A stretch of DNA of 64,000 bases from Tamlana carrageenivorans (GTDB lineage: Bacteria > Bacteroidota > Bacteroidia > Flavobacteriales > Flavobacteriaceae): positions 3,677,501-3,741,500 of the forward strand of contig NZ_CP025938.1 of NCBI RefSeq assembly GCF_002893765.1. Reading direction: 5' to 3'. Shown here piece by piece: positions 41,634-50,445 of this stretch (the first letter of the stretch is position 1; each line of letters opens with the position of its first letter). The translations under genes were made by a program, and so were the position numbers. The notes under the pieces are model-generated. The model was not told where the DNA came from, did no database searches, and was given only the letters and a program-made list of their open reading frames with translations.

Positions 41634-41837
41634 TTGAAACGTCTAGACGCCATAAAACTTCATCAAGATAAACTCCACAGAGACTATAAGGTTCTAGTTG
41701 AGCAGGCGTATAATTTTCGACAAACCGATTCAGAACTTAGTGATATTTCAGAATATCGCGCCATAAAACTGCTAAACAAACTCAACAGGTTAAAATATCT
41801 ATATAGAGATCGAGAAAAGCAGCAATCAATAACCTAA
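41634..41837 (+). CDS. Lacal_2735-like small protein, paralogue 1
   Basis: 67 aa from a TTG start. HQDKLHRDYKVLVEQAYNFR followed by TDSELSDISEYRAIKLLNKL matches, from memory, small basic helical proteins of the Lacal_2735 type (a family of unknown role in Flavobacteriaceae). The next gene at 41926 is a clear paralogue: KQLMEQAYNFRQMDAALSDI against KVLVEQAYNFRQTDSELSDI. Tandem duplication; each has its own leader. Probably cytoplasmic. Confidence 0.7.
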   Translation: MKRLDAIKLHQDKLHRDYKVLVEQAYNFRQTDSELSDISEYRAIKLLNKLNRLKYLYRDREKQQSIT

Positions 41838-41925
41838 CATTTAATTACCATTTATTTAACTTTTTAAAGATGTTTGAGGCATTAAAATTGCTAATACATT
41901 AATTTATAATTAAAATTTTAACATC

Positions 41926-42123
41926 ATGAATACGTCATTTATAAAAACACAACAAAGTAAATTATTAAACACTTACAAACAGCTTATGGAACAAGCTTAT
42001 AATTTTAGACAAATGGACGCTGCTCTGAGCGATATTTTAGAGTTTAAAGCCCTTAAGTTGCTTAACGAATTAAATCGTTTAAACTTTTTAAACTCAAATC
42101 AATTGATATACTGTAAGATATAA
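41926..42123 (+). CDS. Lacal_2735-like small protein, paralogue 2
   Basis: 65 aa, same layout as the gene at 41634: LLNTYKQLMEQAYNFRQ, then LEFKALKLLNELNRLNF, two short helices with a conserved AYNFRQ.D core. It starts at an ATG 88 bp after the first paralogue and diverges most in its last 15 residues (SNQLIYCKI). Function unknown. Confidence 0.7.
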   Translation: MNTSFIKTQQSKLLNTYKQLMEQAYNFRQMDAALSDILEFKALKLLNELNRLNFLNSNQLIYCKI

Positions 42124-42210
42124 TCATTATTTATTGTTATATTAACCTCAATAAAACATCTGTACAGTCTTTTATTACGTACTTTATATAAACAAAAAAA
42201 CTAAAACGTT

Positions 42211-42354
42211 ATGAACCCTCACTTTTGTCGCGTAGGAAAAATTAAGCCTAATTTAAATAAATTAATCAGCTTAAAACAATTAGAAAATAGAATTGCAAAC
42301 TTTGTAGAAGATACTACTAAAGTTGAGTATGAAGATTTAAACGGAGCGTTTTAA
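42211..42354 (+). CDS. Possible 47-aa protein overlapping the BtuF-like gene
   Basis: ATG at 42211 to TAA at 42354 encodes a 47-residue peptide (IANFVEDTTKVEYEDLNGAF at its end). Codon use is protein-like, but its last 38 bases overlap the converging gene at 42317. It follows the Lacal_2735 pair at 87 bp and may be part of the same small-gene group. No known homologue. Confidence 0.4.
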   Translation: MNPHFCRVGKIKPNLNKLISLKQLENRIANFVEDTTKVEYEDLNGAF

Positions 42355-43120
42355 AATACTTAAACGCCGCCATGAGCCTTGATCCATACCAAGAAAACAT
42401 TTCCCCATCTACAAGTATAGCTTTACTTTTGGGAAAAATTTCTTGTGACTTATTCTTATGAATTTCCTTAAAAGGAAAAGGCTCTGAGGATAACAAGACA
42501 AATTCAGGCGCTCTACCGGTATCTAATTTATTAGGTTCTATTTCAGGATATCTTTCTAAGTGACCGAATATGTTTTCAAACTTATTTATGTTCAATAAAT
42601 AGTTTATAAATGTATGATTTGCGGCTGCCATCCAAGGAGATTTCCAAATAAAATAAGCAACTGAAACAACAGGTTTATCCTTTACAAAGTCTTGAAATTC
42701 ATTAAACTCTGCTTTAATAGTTTCAACAATTTTTTCCGCTTTTAATTGGCAATTAAATAGCGCGCCATATTGTGCGATTAAATTTAAGCTATCTTCTAAA
42801 TTATAGATATCGGACACATGTACCTTGCAAATACCTTCACACGCTTCTACAATTTCCTTAGTATTCTCCTCTTTATTACAAAGAATGATATCCGGATTTA
42901 GTGACTTGATTTTATCAAGATGAATTTGCTTGGTCCCCCCAATAACAGTAACCTTTTTACGCAGCTCTTTGGGGTGAATACAAAATTTGGTTATTCCCAC
43001 TAATGCATCTTGCAAACCTAAATCACAAAGCAATTCGGTTTGACTAGGCACTAATGAAATGATTCGCTTAGAGCCCCCTTCTAAAGAAATTACTCTATGC
43101 AGTTGATCTTTAAACTCCAT
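42317..43120 (-). CDS. BtuF-like cobalamin-binding / ABC substrate-binding protein
   Basis: 267 aa, helical-backbone metal receptor family (PF01497). The N-terminal SKRIISLVPSQTELLCDLGL and KVTVIGGTKQIHLDKIKSLN (PDIILCNKEEN) are the family's conserved blocks; the long central helix is between 110 and 140. No signal peptide is visible, which is common for a cytoplasmic or differently annotated Bacteroidota subgroup. Likely binds cobalamin or a haem-like ring. It is 8 bp after pyrF's stop, so both are read from one transcript. Confidence 0.8.
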   Translation of the reverse strand: MEFKDQLHRVISLEGGSKRIISLVPSQTELLCDLGLQDALVGITKFCIHPKELRKKVTVIGGTKQIHLDKIKSLNPDIILCNKEENTKEIVEACEGICKVHVSDIYNLEDSLNLIAQYGALFNCQLKAEKIVETIKAEFNEFQDFVKDKPVVSVAYFIWKSPWMAAANHTFINYLLNINKFENIFGHLERYPEIEPNKLDTGRAPEFVLLSSEPFPFKEIHKNKSQEIFPKSKAILVDGEMFSWYGSRLMAAFKYFKTLRLNLHTQL

Positions 43121-43128
43121 GACATCAT

Positions 43129-43953
43129 TTAAAATGATGACGCATCTAAGATATCAGCCATTTCCTTTTGAAGTTCTTCAGATTTTTGGGCTGCTGACGC
43201 TGCAAAGTCAGTATCATTTGAAGCATAAATGATACCTCTTGATGAGTTTATAAGTAACCCCACAGTGTCATTCATACCGTATTTACAAACGTCCTGTAAA
43301 TTTCCGCCTTGAGCTCCAACTCCTGGTACTAACAAGAAACTGTTTGGAATAATTTTTCTGATATCTACTAAATATTCAGCTTTAGTAGCTCCAACCACGT
43401 ACATCAAGTTTTCTGAATTTACCCAGGTTTTAGAAGTTTCTAACACCTGTTTGTAAACCTCTTTACCATCAACCGTTTTGGTTTGAAAATCAAACGCCCC
43501 TTGGTTGGATGTTAGGGCTAAAAGAATGGTATGCTTATTTTCAAAAGCTAAAAATGGCTCTACGGAATCTTTGCCCATATAAGGTGCTACGGTTACCGAA
43601 TCGAAGGCTAAATCTTCGAAAAAAGCTTTGGCATACATCGTACTCGTATTCCCTATATCACCACGTTTCGCATCGGCAATTGTAAAGATTTCAGGATGGT
43701 TTTCATTTAAATAATTGATCGTTTTTTCTAAAGCTTTCCAACCTTTTAACCCATAAGCTTCATAAAAAGCCGTATTGGGTTTGTACGCTACGCACAAATG
43801 ATGCGTCGCATCAATTATGGCTTTGTTGAAGGCAAAAATAGGATCTTCTTCTTCCAGAAGGTGTTTCGGAATTTTATTTAAATCGACATCCAATCCTATA
43901 CATAAAAAGGATTTCTTTCTTTTAATTTCCTGAATAAGTTGACTTGTTGTCAT
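43129..43953 (-). CDS. pyrF: Orotidine-5'-phosphate decarboxylase (long, type 2)
   Basis: 274 aa, the longer subfamily. SFLCIGLDVDLNKIPKHLLE, then IADAKRGDIGNTSTMYAKAF with the catalytic Asp-Lys pair (DAKRGD) near 95, and the end LLVPGVGAQGGNLQDVCKYG and LINSSRGIIYAS. It converts OMP to UMP, the last step of pyrimidine synthesis. It lies between prfA (upstream) and the BtuF-like gene, with a 14-bp inverted repeat just before its start. Confidence 0.94.
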   Translation of the reverse strand: MTTSQLIQEIKRKKSFLCIGLDVDLNKIPKHLLEEEDPIFAFNKAIIDATHHLCVAYKPNTAFYEAYGLKGWKALEKTINYLNENHPEIFTIADAKRGDIGNTSTMYAKAFFEDLAFDSVTVAPYMGKDSVEPFLAFENKHTILLALTSNQGAFDFQTKTVDGKEVYKQVLETSKTWVNSENLMYVVGATKAEYLVDIRKIIPNSFLLVPGVGAQGGNLQDVCKYGMNDTVGLLINSSRGIIYASNDTDFAASAAQKSEELQKEMADILDASSF

Positions 43954-43971
43954 GACTTTTATTTAGAACAG

Positions 43972-44017
43972 ATACGCTGTGTTTCACAAAGACTTTTTTT
44001 TAAGAAACACAGCGTAT
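43972..44017. repeat. 14-bp perfect inverted repeat between prfA and pyrF
   Basis: ATACGCTGTGTTTC (43972-43985) and its exact reverse complement (44004-44017) around an 18-base loop containing eight T. It lies 19 bp upstream of the pyrF start and 30 bp after prfA. On the - strand the arm is not followed by a T-run, so it is not a classical terminator of prfA; an mRNA-stabilising or processing hairpin is an option. Confidence 0.7.
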
Positions 44018-44046
44018 ACTATTAATTTTTATGGTATGAGGTTACA

Positions 44047-45123
44047 CTAAATTTGATCACTATTTGCCTTTAACTTTTCGGTGTTTTCAGCAAGTTGTAA
44101 TTCATCAATAATTTTTTGAATATCACCATTAACAATATTCGATAAATCGTAAAGTGTTAAACCAATTCTATGATCGGTAACACGTCCTTGAGGATAATTA
44201 TAAGTTCTAATTTTAGCACTTCTATCACCACTGGTTACCATGGTACCACGTAAAGCGGCATCTTCCTCCATCTTTTTAGCCAACTCTAAATCGTATAAAC
44301 GCGAACGTAATACTTTAAAAGCTTTCTCTTTATTTTTATGCTGAGATTTCTGATCTTGACACTGCGCCACTAATCCTGTTGGAATATGTGTTAAACGCAC
44401 AGCTGAATAAGTCGTATTTACCGACTGACCACCAGGACCTGATGAACAGAAAAAATCGATACGAACATCTTTAGGATTAATTTCTACATCAAATTCTTCA
44501 GCCTCAGGAAAAACCATGACAGTTGCTGCTGATGTATGCACGCGACCTTGTGTTTCTGTTTGCGGAACACGTTGTACACGGTGAACGCCAGCTTCAAATT
44601 TTAAAGTACCATAAACATCCTCTCCAGAAACTTCAAACTGAATTTCTTTAAATCCGCCATTGGTTCCTTCACTAAAATCTACTGTATCAACCTTCCAACC
44701 TTTGCTTTCGCAGTATTTTGTGTACATTCTAAATAAGTCACCGGCAAAAATACTCGCCTCATCACCACCTGTTCCAGCACGTAACTCAACTACGGCATTT
44801 TTAGTATCCTGAGGATCTTTAGGTATTAAAAGCACTTTAATTTCTTCCTCAAGTTTAGGAATCCCTTCTTTTGCTTCATCGTACTGTAATCTAGCCATTT
44901 CAACCATTTCGGCATCACTACCATCGGCGATTATTTCTTCAGCTTCAGCTAGATTATTGGTAAACTCAATGTATTCCTCACGTTTCCCCATAAGGATACG
45001 TAAATCTTTATATTCTCGATTTAACTCGACATAACGTTTTTGATCTGCAATAATATCGGGTTGAATGATTAAATCACTAACCTCATCAAAACGCTGCTTT
45101 ACTATTTGTAATTTCTCTAACAT
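44047..45123 (-). CDS. prfA: Peptide chain release factor 1
   Basis: 358 aa, full length. It carries the universal GGQ loop (FFCSSGPGGQSVNTTYSAVR) that triggers peptidyl-tRNA hydrolysis, and the C-terminal RTYNYPQGRVTDHRIGLTLY. It reads UAA and UAG. N-terminal helical domain at 1-100. It precedes pyrF in the same direction at 93 bp. No programmed frameshift is seen (that is a feature of RF2). Confidence 0.96.
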   Translation of the reverse strand: MLEKLQIVKQRFDEVSDLIIQPDIIADQKRYVELNREYKDLRILMGKREEYIEFTNNLAEAEEIIADGSDAEMVEMARLQYDEAKEGIPKLEEEIKVLLIPKDPQDTKNAVVELRAGTGGDEASIFAGDLFRMYTKYCESKGWKVDTVDFSEGTNGGFKEIQFEVSGEDVYGTLKFEAGVHRVQRVPQTETQGRVHTSAATVMVFPEAEEFDVEINPKDVRIDFFCSSGPGGQSVNTTYSAVRLTHIPTGLVAQCQDQKSQHKNKEKAFKVLRSRLYDLELAKKMEEDAALRGTMVTSGDRSAKIRTYNYPQGRVTDHRIGLTLYDLSNIVNGDIQKIIDELQLAENTEKLKANSDQI

Positions 45124-45216
45124 CTGCCTTTTTTAATTGGATGTCAAAAATACGATAATTTATCAATTTTCAATGCCTTGAAATGGGGTTAAAATTTATG
45201 TCGATTTCATTGAACA

Positions 45217-45249
45217 AAAAAGGAGGTTGTTAAAAAACAGCCTCCTTTT
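45217..45249. terminator. Intrinsic terminator between prfA and nrdJ
   Basis: AAAAGGAGGTTGTT / AACAGCCTCCTTTT, 13 of 14 pairs with one mismatch and a short loop. It ends nrdJ transcription. Confidence 0.85.
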
Positions 45250-45284
45250 CTTCATTTTTAAAATACTTTATAGAGTAAATTAAT

Positions 45285-47840
45285 CTATCCGCATTTAGAA
45301 GAGCCACAATCTTTACAAGTCAAACAACCTTCTTGATAAATTAAGTTTGTAGACTTACAAGCATCGCATTTCTGTCCTTTAGCTTTAGTACCATCTTCAA
45401 CATAACGTTTTAAGGCACGCACCACACCATTTTTCCAGGTATTAATAGACTCGCTATCCAATTGTAAACTGTTAATTAAATCTACAATTTTATCGATAGG
45501 CATACCATGACGTAATGTACTAGAAATCAACTTAGCATAATTCCAAAATTCAGGATTAAATTTATGTGACAGCCCTTCAATAGTCGTTTTATAACCCCTA
45601 GCGTTTTTATATTGAAAATCGTAACGTCGTACACCATCTTCCCCTCTATTCTTTATAATAACACCTTTGTTTACCCAACGCGGAATTAAAATACCATCTT
45701 CATCATCGGCAAGACCTGTAAAAACTTCGTAAGGTTTCCCGTCTATAATCCCAATAAAAGCAATCCACTTTTCTTTACTATTTTGAAAACGAACCACATC
45801 GGCCTCTAACGACTGCGGTCGCTTGGTAGGAAATGCTGTTAAAGTTTCTTCGGTTTCTTCCTTCTTCTTTTCATCATTAGAAATTAAAACACCAGAACGC
45901 GAACCATCTCTATAAACAGTAACACCTTTACATCCGACTTCCCATGCTTTTAAATACAGTTCTCCTACTAAATCTTCCGAAACATCGTTTGGCAAATTAA
46001 TAGTTACACTAATCGAGTGGTCTACCCATTTTTGAATAGCACCTTGCATACTCACCTTGCTCAACCAATCAACATCATTAGAAGTTGCCTCATAATACGG
46101 TGATTTTTTAATTAAGGCGTTAATTTCATCTTGTGAATAATTAACCTTAGTATCCACACCGGTCACTTCCATCCATTGCTTAAAACGGTGGTGAAAAACC
46201 ACATATTCCTCCCATGAATCCCCTACTTCATCTACAAAATCTACGCGAACATCTTTATCATTAGGGTTTACCTTCCTTCTTCTTTTATAAACCGGCATAA
46301 ATACCGGTTCAATACCAGAGGTTGTTTGCGTCATTAAACTCGTGGTCCCTGTTGGAGCAATCGTTAATAAAGCTATATTACGACGACCATATTCAAGCAT
46401 TTCATAATACAATTTATCATCGGCTTCTTTTAGTCGTTGAATGAATGGATTATTTTTCTCGCGTTCTATATCAAAAATCCCAAAGGCACCACGTTCTTTT
46501 GCCAAATGCACCGATGCTCGATAAGCCTCAATAGCAATAGTTTTATGCACCTCTAAAGAAAAAGCATTACCTTCTTTACTTCCGTATTTAATTCCTAGAG
46601 CAGCTAACATATCACCTTCGGCAGTAATTCCTACACCAGTTCTACGGCCTTCTTCTGCTTTACGCTGAATGTTTAACCATAAATTTTTCTCGGTTCTTTT
46701 TACTTCATCTTGTTCTGGATCTTCATCTATTTTCTTAAGAATATTATCAATTTTAAGAAGCTCCAAATCAATAACATCATCCATAATACGTTGAGCAGCT
46801 GCGACGTGTTTTTTAAACAATTCGAAATTGAATTTCGCAGAACTAGTAAACGGATTTTCTACATATGAAAATAAATTAATCGCTAAAAGACGACATGAAT
46901 CATAAGGACATAAAGGAATCTCACCACAGGGATTGGTAGATACTGTTTTATAACCTAAATCGGCATAACAATCTGGCACCGATTCGTTAATAATGGTATC
47001 CCAGAATAAAATACCTGGCTCGGCAGATTTCCATGCATTATGAACGATTTTTTTCCAAAGCGCATTAGCATCAATAGATTTTGACACTTTAGGGGTTGCA
47101 CTAAAAATAGGGTATTTTTGAGTGTATGTCTTTCCATCTTTTACCGCTTTCATAAACTCATCATCAATTCTTACCGAAACATTGGCACCAGTTACTTTAC
47201 CTTGTTCCAATTTAGCATTGATAAAATCTTCAGAATCGGGATGATTAATAGAAACTGATAACATTAAAGCACCACGTCGACCATCTTGAGCAACCTCTCT
47301 TGTTGAGTTTGAATAACGCTCCATAAAAGGCACAATTCCTGTAGATGTTAATGCTGAATTTTTAACAGCAGAACCTTTTGGACGAATATGAGACAAATCG
47401 TGACCAACACCACCACGGCGCTTCATAAGTTGTACTTGCTCCTGATCTATTTTCATGATTCCTCCGTATGAATCGGATTCTCCATCATTTCCAATCACAA
47501 AACAATTAGACAAGGAAGCTATTTGAAAGGGATTACCTATGCCTGCCATCGGACTCCCTTGAGGAACGATATATTTAAAATCCTTTATTAAATCGAATAT
47601 GTCTTTTTGCGATAATGGGTTAGGATACTTAGACTCTACACTTGCTATTTCTTTAGCAATACGCTTGTGCATATCATTTGGTGTTAACTCATAAATATTC
47701 CCTTCAGAATCTTTAAGAGCATATTTATTTAACCAAACACGAGCAGCTAGATCATCATTTTTAAAATACTTTAAAGCAGCCTGAAAGGCCTCTTCCTGTG
47801 TATATGTTTTTTGGGGTACTTCTGTTAGTTTTTCGTTCAT
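45285..47840 (-). CDS. nrdJ: Class II (B12-dependent) ribonucleotide reductase
   Basis: 851 aa, fused long form. The active-site region has FVIGNDGESDSYGGIMKIDQ and RRGGVGHDLSHIRPKGSAVK, the substrate-specific centre SGLE-like loop GIVPFMERYSNS, and the C-terminal redox domain ending CDACKSTNLIYQEGCLTCKD, CGSSKCG (five to six cysteines) that binds zinc and passes electrons. It makes deoxyribonucleotides with adenosylcobalamin and works with or without oxygen. The 309-bp region upstream shows no B12 riboswitch that I can recognise. Single gene with terminator. Confidence 0.94.
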   Translation of the reverse strand: MNEKLTEVPQKTYTQEEAFQAALKYFKNDDLAARVWLNKYALKDSEGNIYELTPNDMHKRIAKEIASVESKYPNPLSQKDIFDLIKDFKYIVPQGSPMAGIGNPFQIASLSNCFVIGNDGESDSYGGIMKIDQEQVQLMKRRGGVGHDLSHIRPKGSAVKNSALTSTGIVPFMERYSNSTREVAQDGRRGALMLSVSINHPDSEDFINAKLEQGKVTGANVSVRIDDEFMKAVKDGKTYTQKYPIFSATPKVSKSIDANALWKKIVHNAWKSAEPGILFWDTIINESVPDCYADLGYKTVSTNPCGEIPLCPYDSCRLLAINLFSYVENPFTSSAKFNFELFKKHVAAAQRIMDDVIDLELLKIDNILKKIDEDPEQDEVKRTEKNLWLNIQRKAEEGRRTGVGITAEGDMLAALGIKYGSKEGNAFSLEVHKTIAIEAYRASVHLAKERGAFGIFDIEREKNNPFIQRLKEADDKLYYEMLEYGRRNIALLTIAPTGTTSLMTQTTSGIEPVFMPVYKRRRKVNPNDKDVRVDFVDEVGDSWEEYVVFHHRFKQWMEVTGVDTKVNYSQDEINALIKKSPYYEATSNDVDWLSKVSMQGAIQKWVDHSISVTINLPNDVSEDLVGELYLKAWEVGCKGVTVYRDGSRSGVLISNDEKKKEETEETLTAFPTKRPQSLEADVVRFQNSKEKWIAFIGIIDGKPYEVFTGLADDEDGILIPRWVNKGVIIKNRGEDGVRRYDFQYKNARGYKTTIEGLSHKFNPEFWNYAKLISSTLRHGMPIDKIVDLINSLQLDSESINTWKNGVVRALKRYVEDGTKAKGQKCDACKSTNLIYQEGCLTCKDCGSSKCG

Positions 47841-48149
47841 GGATTTTTTGCAGTATTAGGATGGATTACATATTTTTTTCAGCTTACAAATAAAAGAAAA
47901 AGATACAACTTAAAACATGACACAAATCATAAAGTTGTCAACAAAAATACTCAAACACACTAACAGTCAACAACTTAAAAATTTATCAACAAAAGAAAGT
48001 TAACAATTTTTAAAAACAAAACTAACATGCAAGTAAAAAGAACCGAACAACATTCATTTAGCAAACCGCCCACTAAATACAAGGAAAGACACATCCATTT
48101 ACTCTTGAAAAACCAATATTTAACGATTAAAAAACGCTTCGAATTTGAA
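47841..48149. other. 309-bp intergenic region upstream of nrdJ
   Basis: AT-rich non-coding stretch holding the nrdJ promoter region and the 3' flank of the DUF3078 gene. It contains repeated TCAACAA heptamers (near 47939, 47967, 47987) but no NrdR box, no B12 riboswitch core and no terminator that I recognise. The short - strand frame at 47975-48175 is not convincing. Confidence 0.5.
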
Positions 48150-49109
48150 TTAAAAATCGAATGCCACGCCAACACCTAAAAACTGTTTCCATTGCACTTT
48201 GGCGCCAGCCTCATCAAACTCCCCTTCTACATCGGAAGGCACTAACGTTTTTACATCGTCGTCGTAACGTAAATGAGTTCCAAAATTAGCTCGAACAAAA
48301 CTATTTACTTTAAAATCGAAATCCAATCTCCAATCGACATCTACATTTCCGAAGTTATTAATATAGTCGGAATACAAACTAATTTGATTTTTTACATTAA
48401 TGTTTTTTACTAATTTCCTCTCGTAAGTATTCGTTAATAACACACCAACCTCACGTCTAAATTGTTCTCCAGGAACTACCACATTGCCTTGATCATCAAA
48501 TTCTGCACCTGTCACACCAAACGCTCCTGCATTAGCTAACTTTTCATCTAGAACGAATGTGGCTTTTAAAGTTAAGGGTGAAAAATATAATAAAAACTTC
48601 TTTTTGTTTTTACTATACTCCATTCCGCCACCAAAAAACAAGTAGCCAGGTGCCATAAATTTAGAAATTGGATCACCCTCATTGGACCCAGTATAACCAT
48701 TTGTTAATTGCGTTCTAAAATTAAGTCGGGCCATATAATACCACTCTGAAGCCTGGTCTGGTTTATACCCTAAGTTTGAATTGATTTCGAATAAATCATC
48801 TGTTTTTCTAACCTCCTTTTTTTGCTGCTTGTTAATCCCATAACGCAAATGCGCATCGTTATTCCATACGTAATAACTATCGGAGTAGTTAAGGACACTT
48901 TTAAAATCTAATAGACCAGAAATAGAATTGGTACCCCCTTCACTCCAGTTAACAAATACAGCTTCATTAATATCTAAGGCTACTTTATTTGTTTGCACCC
49001 ATTCTGGACCTTTATAATCATCTTTATCTTCTTCAATGTACAACCAATCTGGTTGTGCTGATAAAACATTAGACACAAATAAAGTAATCAATAAGACAGA
49101 AGTTCTCAT
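48150..49109 (-). CDS. DUF3078 outer-membrane beta-barrel protein
   Basis: 319 aa with a Sec signal peptide (ending VLSAQ). The mature protein has the DUF3078 pattern: QTNKVALDINEAVFVNWSEG, GGTNSISGLLDF, KTDDLFEINSNLGYK, with alternating aromatic strands and a C-terminal aromatic residue (VGVAFDF) typical of outer-membrane barrels recognised by BAM. The family is confined to Bacteroidota and its function is unknown. It lies downstream of purM at 76 bp, the same direction. Confidence 0.88.
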   Translation of the reverse strand: MRTSVLLITLFVSNVLSAQPDWLYIEEDKDDYKGPEWVQTNKVALDINEAVFVNWSEGGTNSISGLLDFKSVLNYSDSYYVWNNDAHLRYGINKQQKKEVRKTDDLFEINSNLGYKPDQASEWYYMARLNFRTQLTNGYTGSNEGDPISKFMAPGYLFFGGGMEYSKNKKKFLLYFSPLTLKATFVLDEKLANAGAFGVTGAEFDDQGNVVVPGEQFRREVGVLLTNTYERKLVKNINVKNQISLYSDYINNFGNVDVDWRLDFDFKVNSFVRANFGTHLRYDDDVKTLVPSDVEGEFDEAGAKVQWKQFLGVGVAFDF

Positions 49110-49185
49110 GAAAGGCTAAAATTAAATTATACAAGTCCTAATTTCATCAACAACTATTCCACATTTAGCGCACACAAAAAAAGAA

Positions 49186-50364
49186 TCAATAAGTAAACTC
49201 ACCAAACTCTGATTTTATTGTAAGCTTCTTATCACTGGAAGCTTCAACACGACCAATCACCTTGGCATCCACATTAAAGGATTTTGATATTTCAATAATA
49301 GCATCTGCAACTTCTGGAGCCACATATAATTCCATTCGATGTCCACAATTAAAAACCTGATACATTTCCTTCCAATCGGTTTTTGATTGCTCTTGAATTA
49401 ATTTAAACAATGGTGGAATTGGAAACATATTATCTTTTATAATATGAAATTCATCTACAAAGTGTAGTATTTTAGTTTGCGCACCTCCAGAGCAATGCAC
49501 CATACCATGGATGGTATCGCTATTATATTCCGAAAGAATTTTTTTAATTATTGGCGCATAAGTACGCGTAGGAGACAAAACGAGTTTCCCTGCATCTATA
49601 GGCGCGTTTTCAACAGCATCAGTTAATTTTACCCCACCTGAATACACTAAATCTTCTGGTACTGAAGCATCAAAACTTTCAGGATATTTTTCAGCTAAAT
49701 ATTTATGAAATACGTCATGACGTGCAGAAGTTAATCCGTTACTGCCCATACCTCCATTATATTCCTTCTCATAAGTTGCTTGTCCGAAACTTTCCAGTCC
49801 AACAATAACATCTCCAACCTTAATATTAGCATTATCAATCACATCACTGCGTTTCATACGTGCGGTAACTGTTGAATCAACTATAATAGTTCGCACTAAA
49901 TCACCAACATCGGCAGTTTCTCCTCCAGTAGAATGAATAGTAACTCCAAAGGATTTCAAATCTTCTAACAGCTCTTCGGTACCATTAATAATTGCTGAAA
50001 GCACTTCTCCTGGAATTAAATTTTTATTTCTTCCAATGGTTGAAGACAGCATGATATTATCGGTAGCTCCAATACATAATAAATCATCGATATTCATAAT
50101 TAAGGCATCTTGAGCAATACCTTTCCAAACCGAAACATCGCCAGTTTCTTTCCAATACATATAAGCCAAGGATGATTTTGTTCCTGCTCCATCGGCATGC
50201 ATTACCAAACAATAATCTTCATCATTAGTTAAATAATCTGGAACTATTTTACAAAATGCCTTCGGAAACAATCCTTTATCAATGTTCTTAATAGCATTAT
50301 GTACATCTTCTTTTGATGCAGAAACCCCGCGCTGCGCGTATCTTTTTGAAACCTCTTGACTCAT
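49186..50364 (-). CDS. purM: Phosphoribosylformylglycinamidine cyclo-ligase
   Basis: 392 aa from the ATG at 50364 (MSQEVSKRYAQRGVSASKED); a longer frame to 50433 would run through the glnN terminator and is rejected. AIR synthetase markers: the glycine-rich ADGAGTKSSLAYMYWKETGD, MNIDDLLCIGATDN, and HSTGGETADVGDLVRTI. It uses ATP to close the imidazole ring of AIR, step five of purine synthesis. Same strand as glnN and the DUF3078 gene, with a terminator separating it from glnN. The length is a little above the E. coli enzyme, as usual in Bacteroidota. Confidence 0.94.
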   Translation of the reverse strand: MSQEVSKRYAQRGVSASKEDVHNAIKNIDKGLFPKAFCKIVPDYLTNDEDYCLVMHADGAGTKSSLAYMYWKETGDVSVWKGIAQDALIMNIDDLLCIGATDNIMLSSTIGRNKNLIPGEVLSAIINGTEELLEDLKSFGVTIHSTGGETADVGDLVRTIIVDSTVTARMKRSDVIDNANIKVGDVIVGLESFGQATYEKEYNGGMGSNGLTSARHDVFHKYLAEKYPESFDASVPEDLVYSGGVKLTDAVENAPIDAGKLVLSPTRTYAPIIKKILSEYNSDTIHGMVHCSGGAQTKILHFVDEFHIIKDNMFPIPPLFKLIQEQSKTDWKEMYQVFNCGHRMELYVAPEVADAIIEISKSFNVDAKVIGRVEASSDKKLTIKSEFGEFTY

Positions 50365-50403
50365 AATATAAAATTGTGTTGCAAATTTACTTCTTTGAAT
50401 TAA

Positions 50404-50430
50404 AAAATCCCGCTTTTTACAGCAGGATTT
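50404..50430 (-). terminator. Intrinsic terminator of glnN
   Basis: AAATCCTGC / GCGGGATTT with a TGTAAAAA loop and six T on the - strand, 16 bp after the glnN stop. Confidence 0.85.
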
Positions 50431-50445
50431 CACAAGTTTTAAACA

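Noticed and set aside
47841..48149. Cobalamin riboswitch or NrdR boxes upstream of nrdJ
   Set aside because: No B12-box or palindromic NrdR motif is visible by eye; a covariance search would decide.
50365..50433. Extended purM start, and likewise for the antiporter (54999) and Crp/Fnr (57826) genes
   Set aside because: purM and Crp/Fnr extensions run through terminators of neighbouring genes; in all three an ATG matching the family start lies further in.
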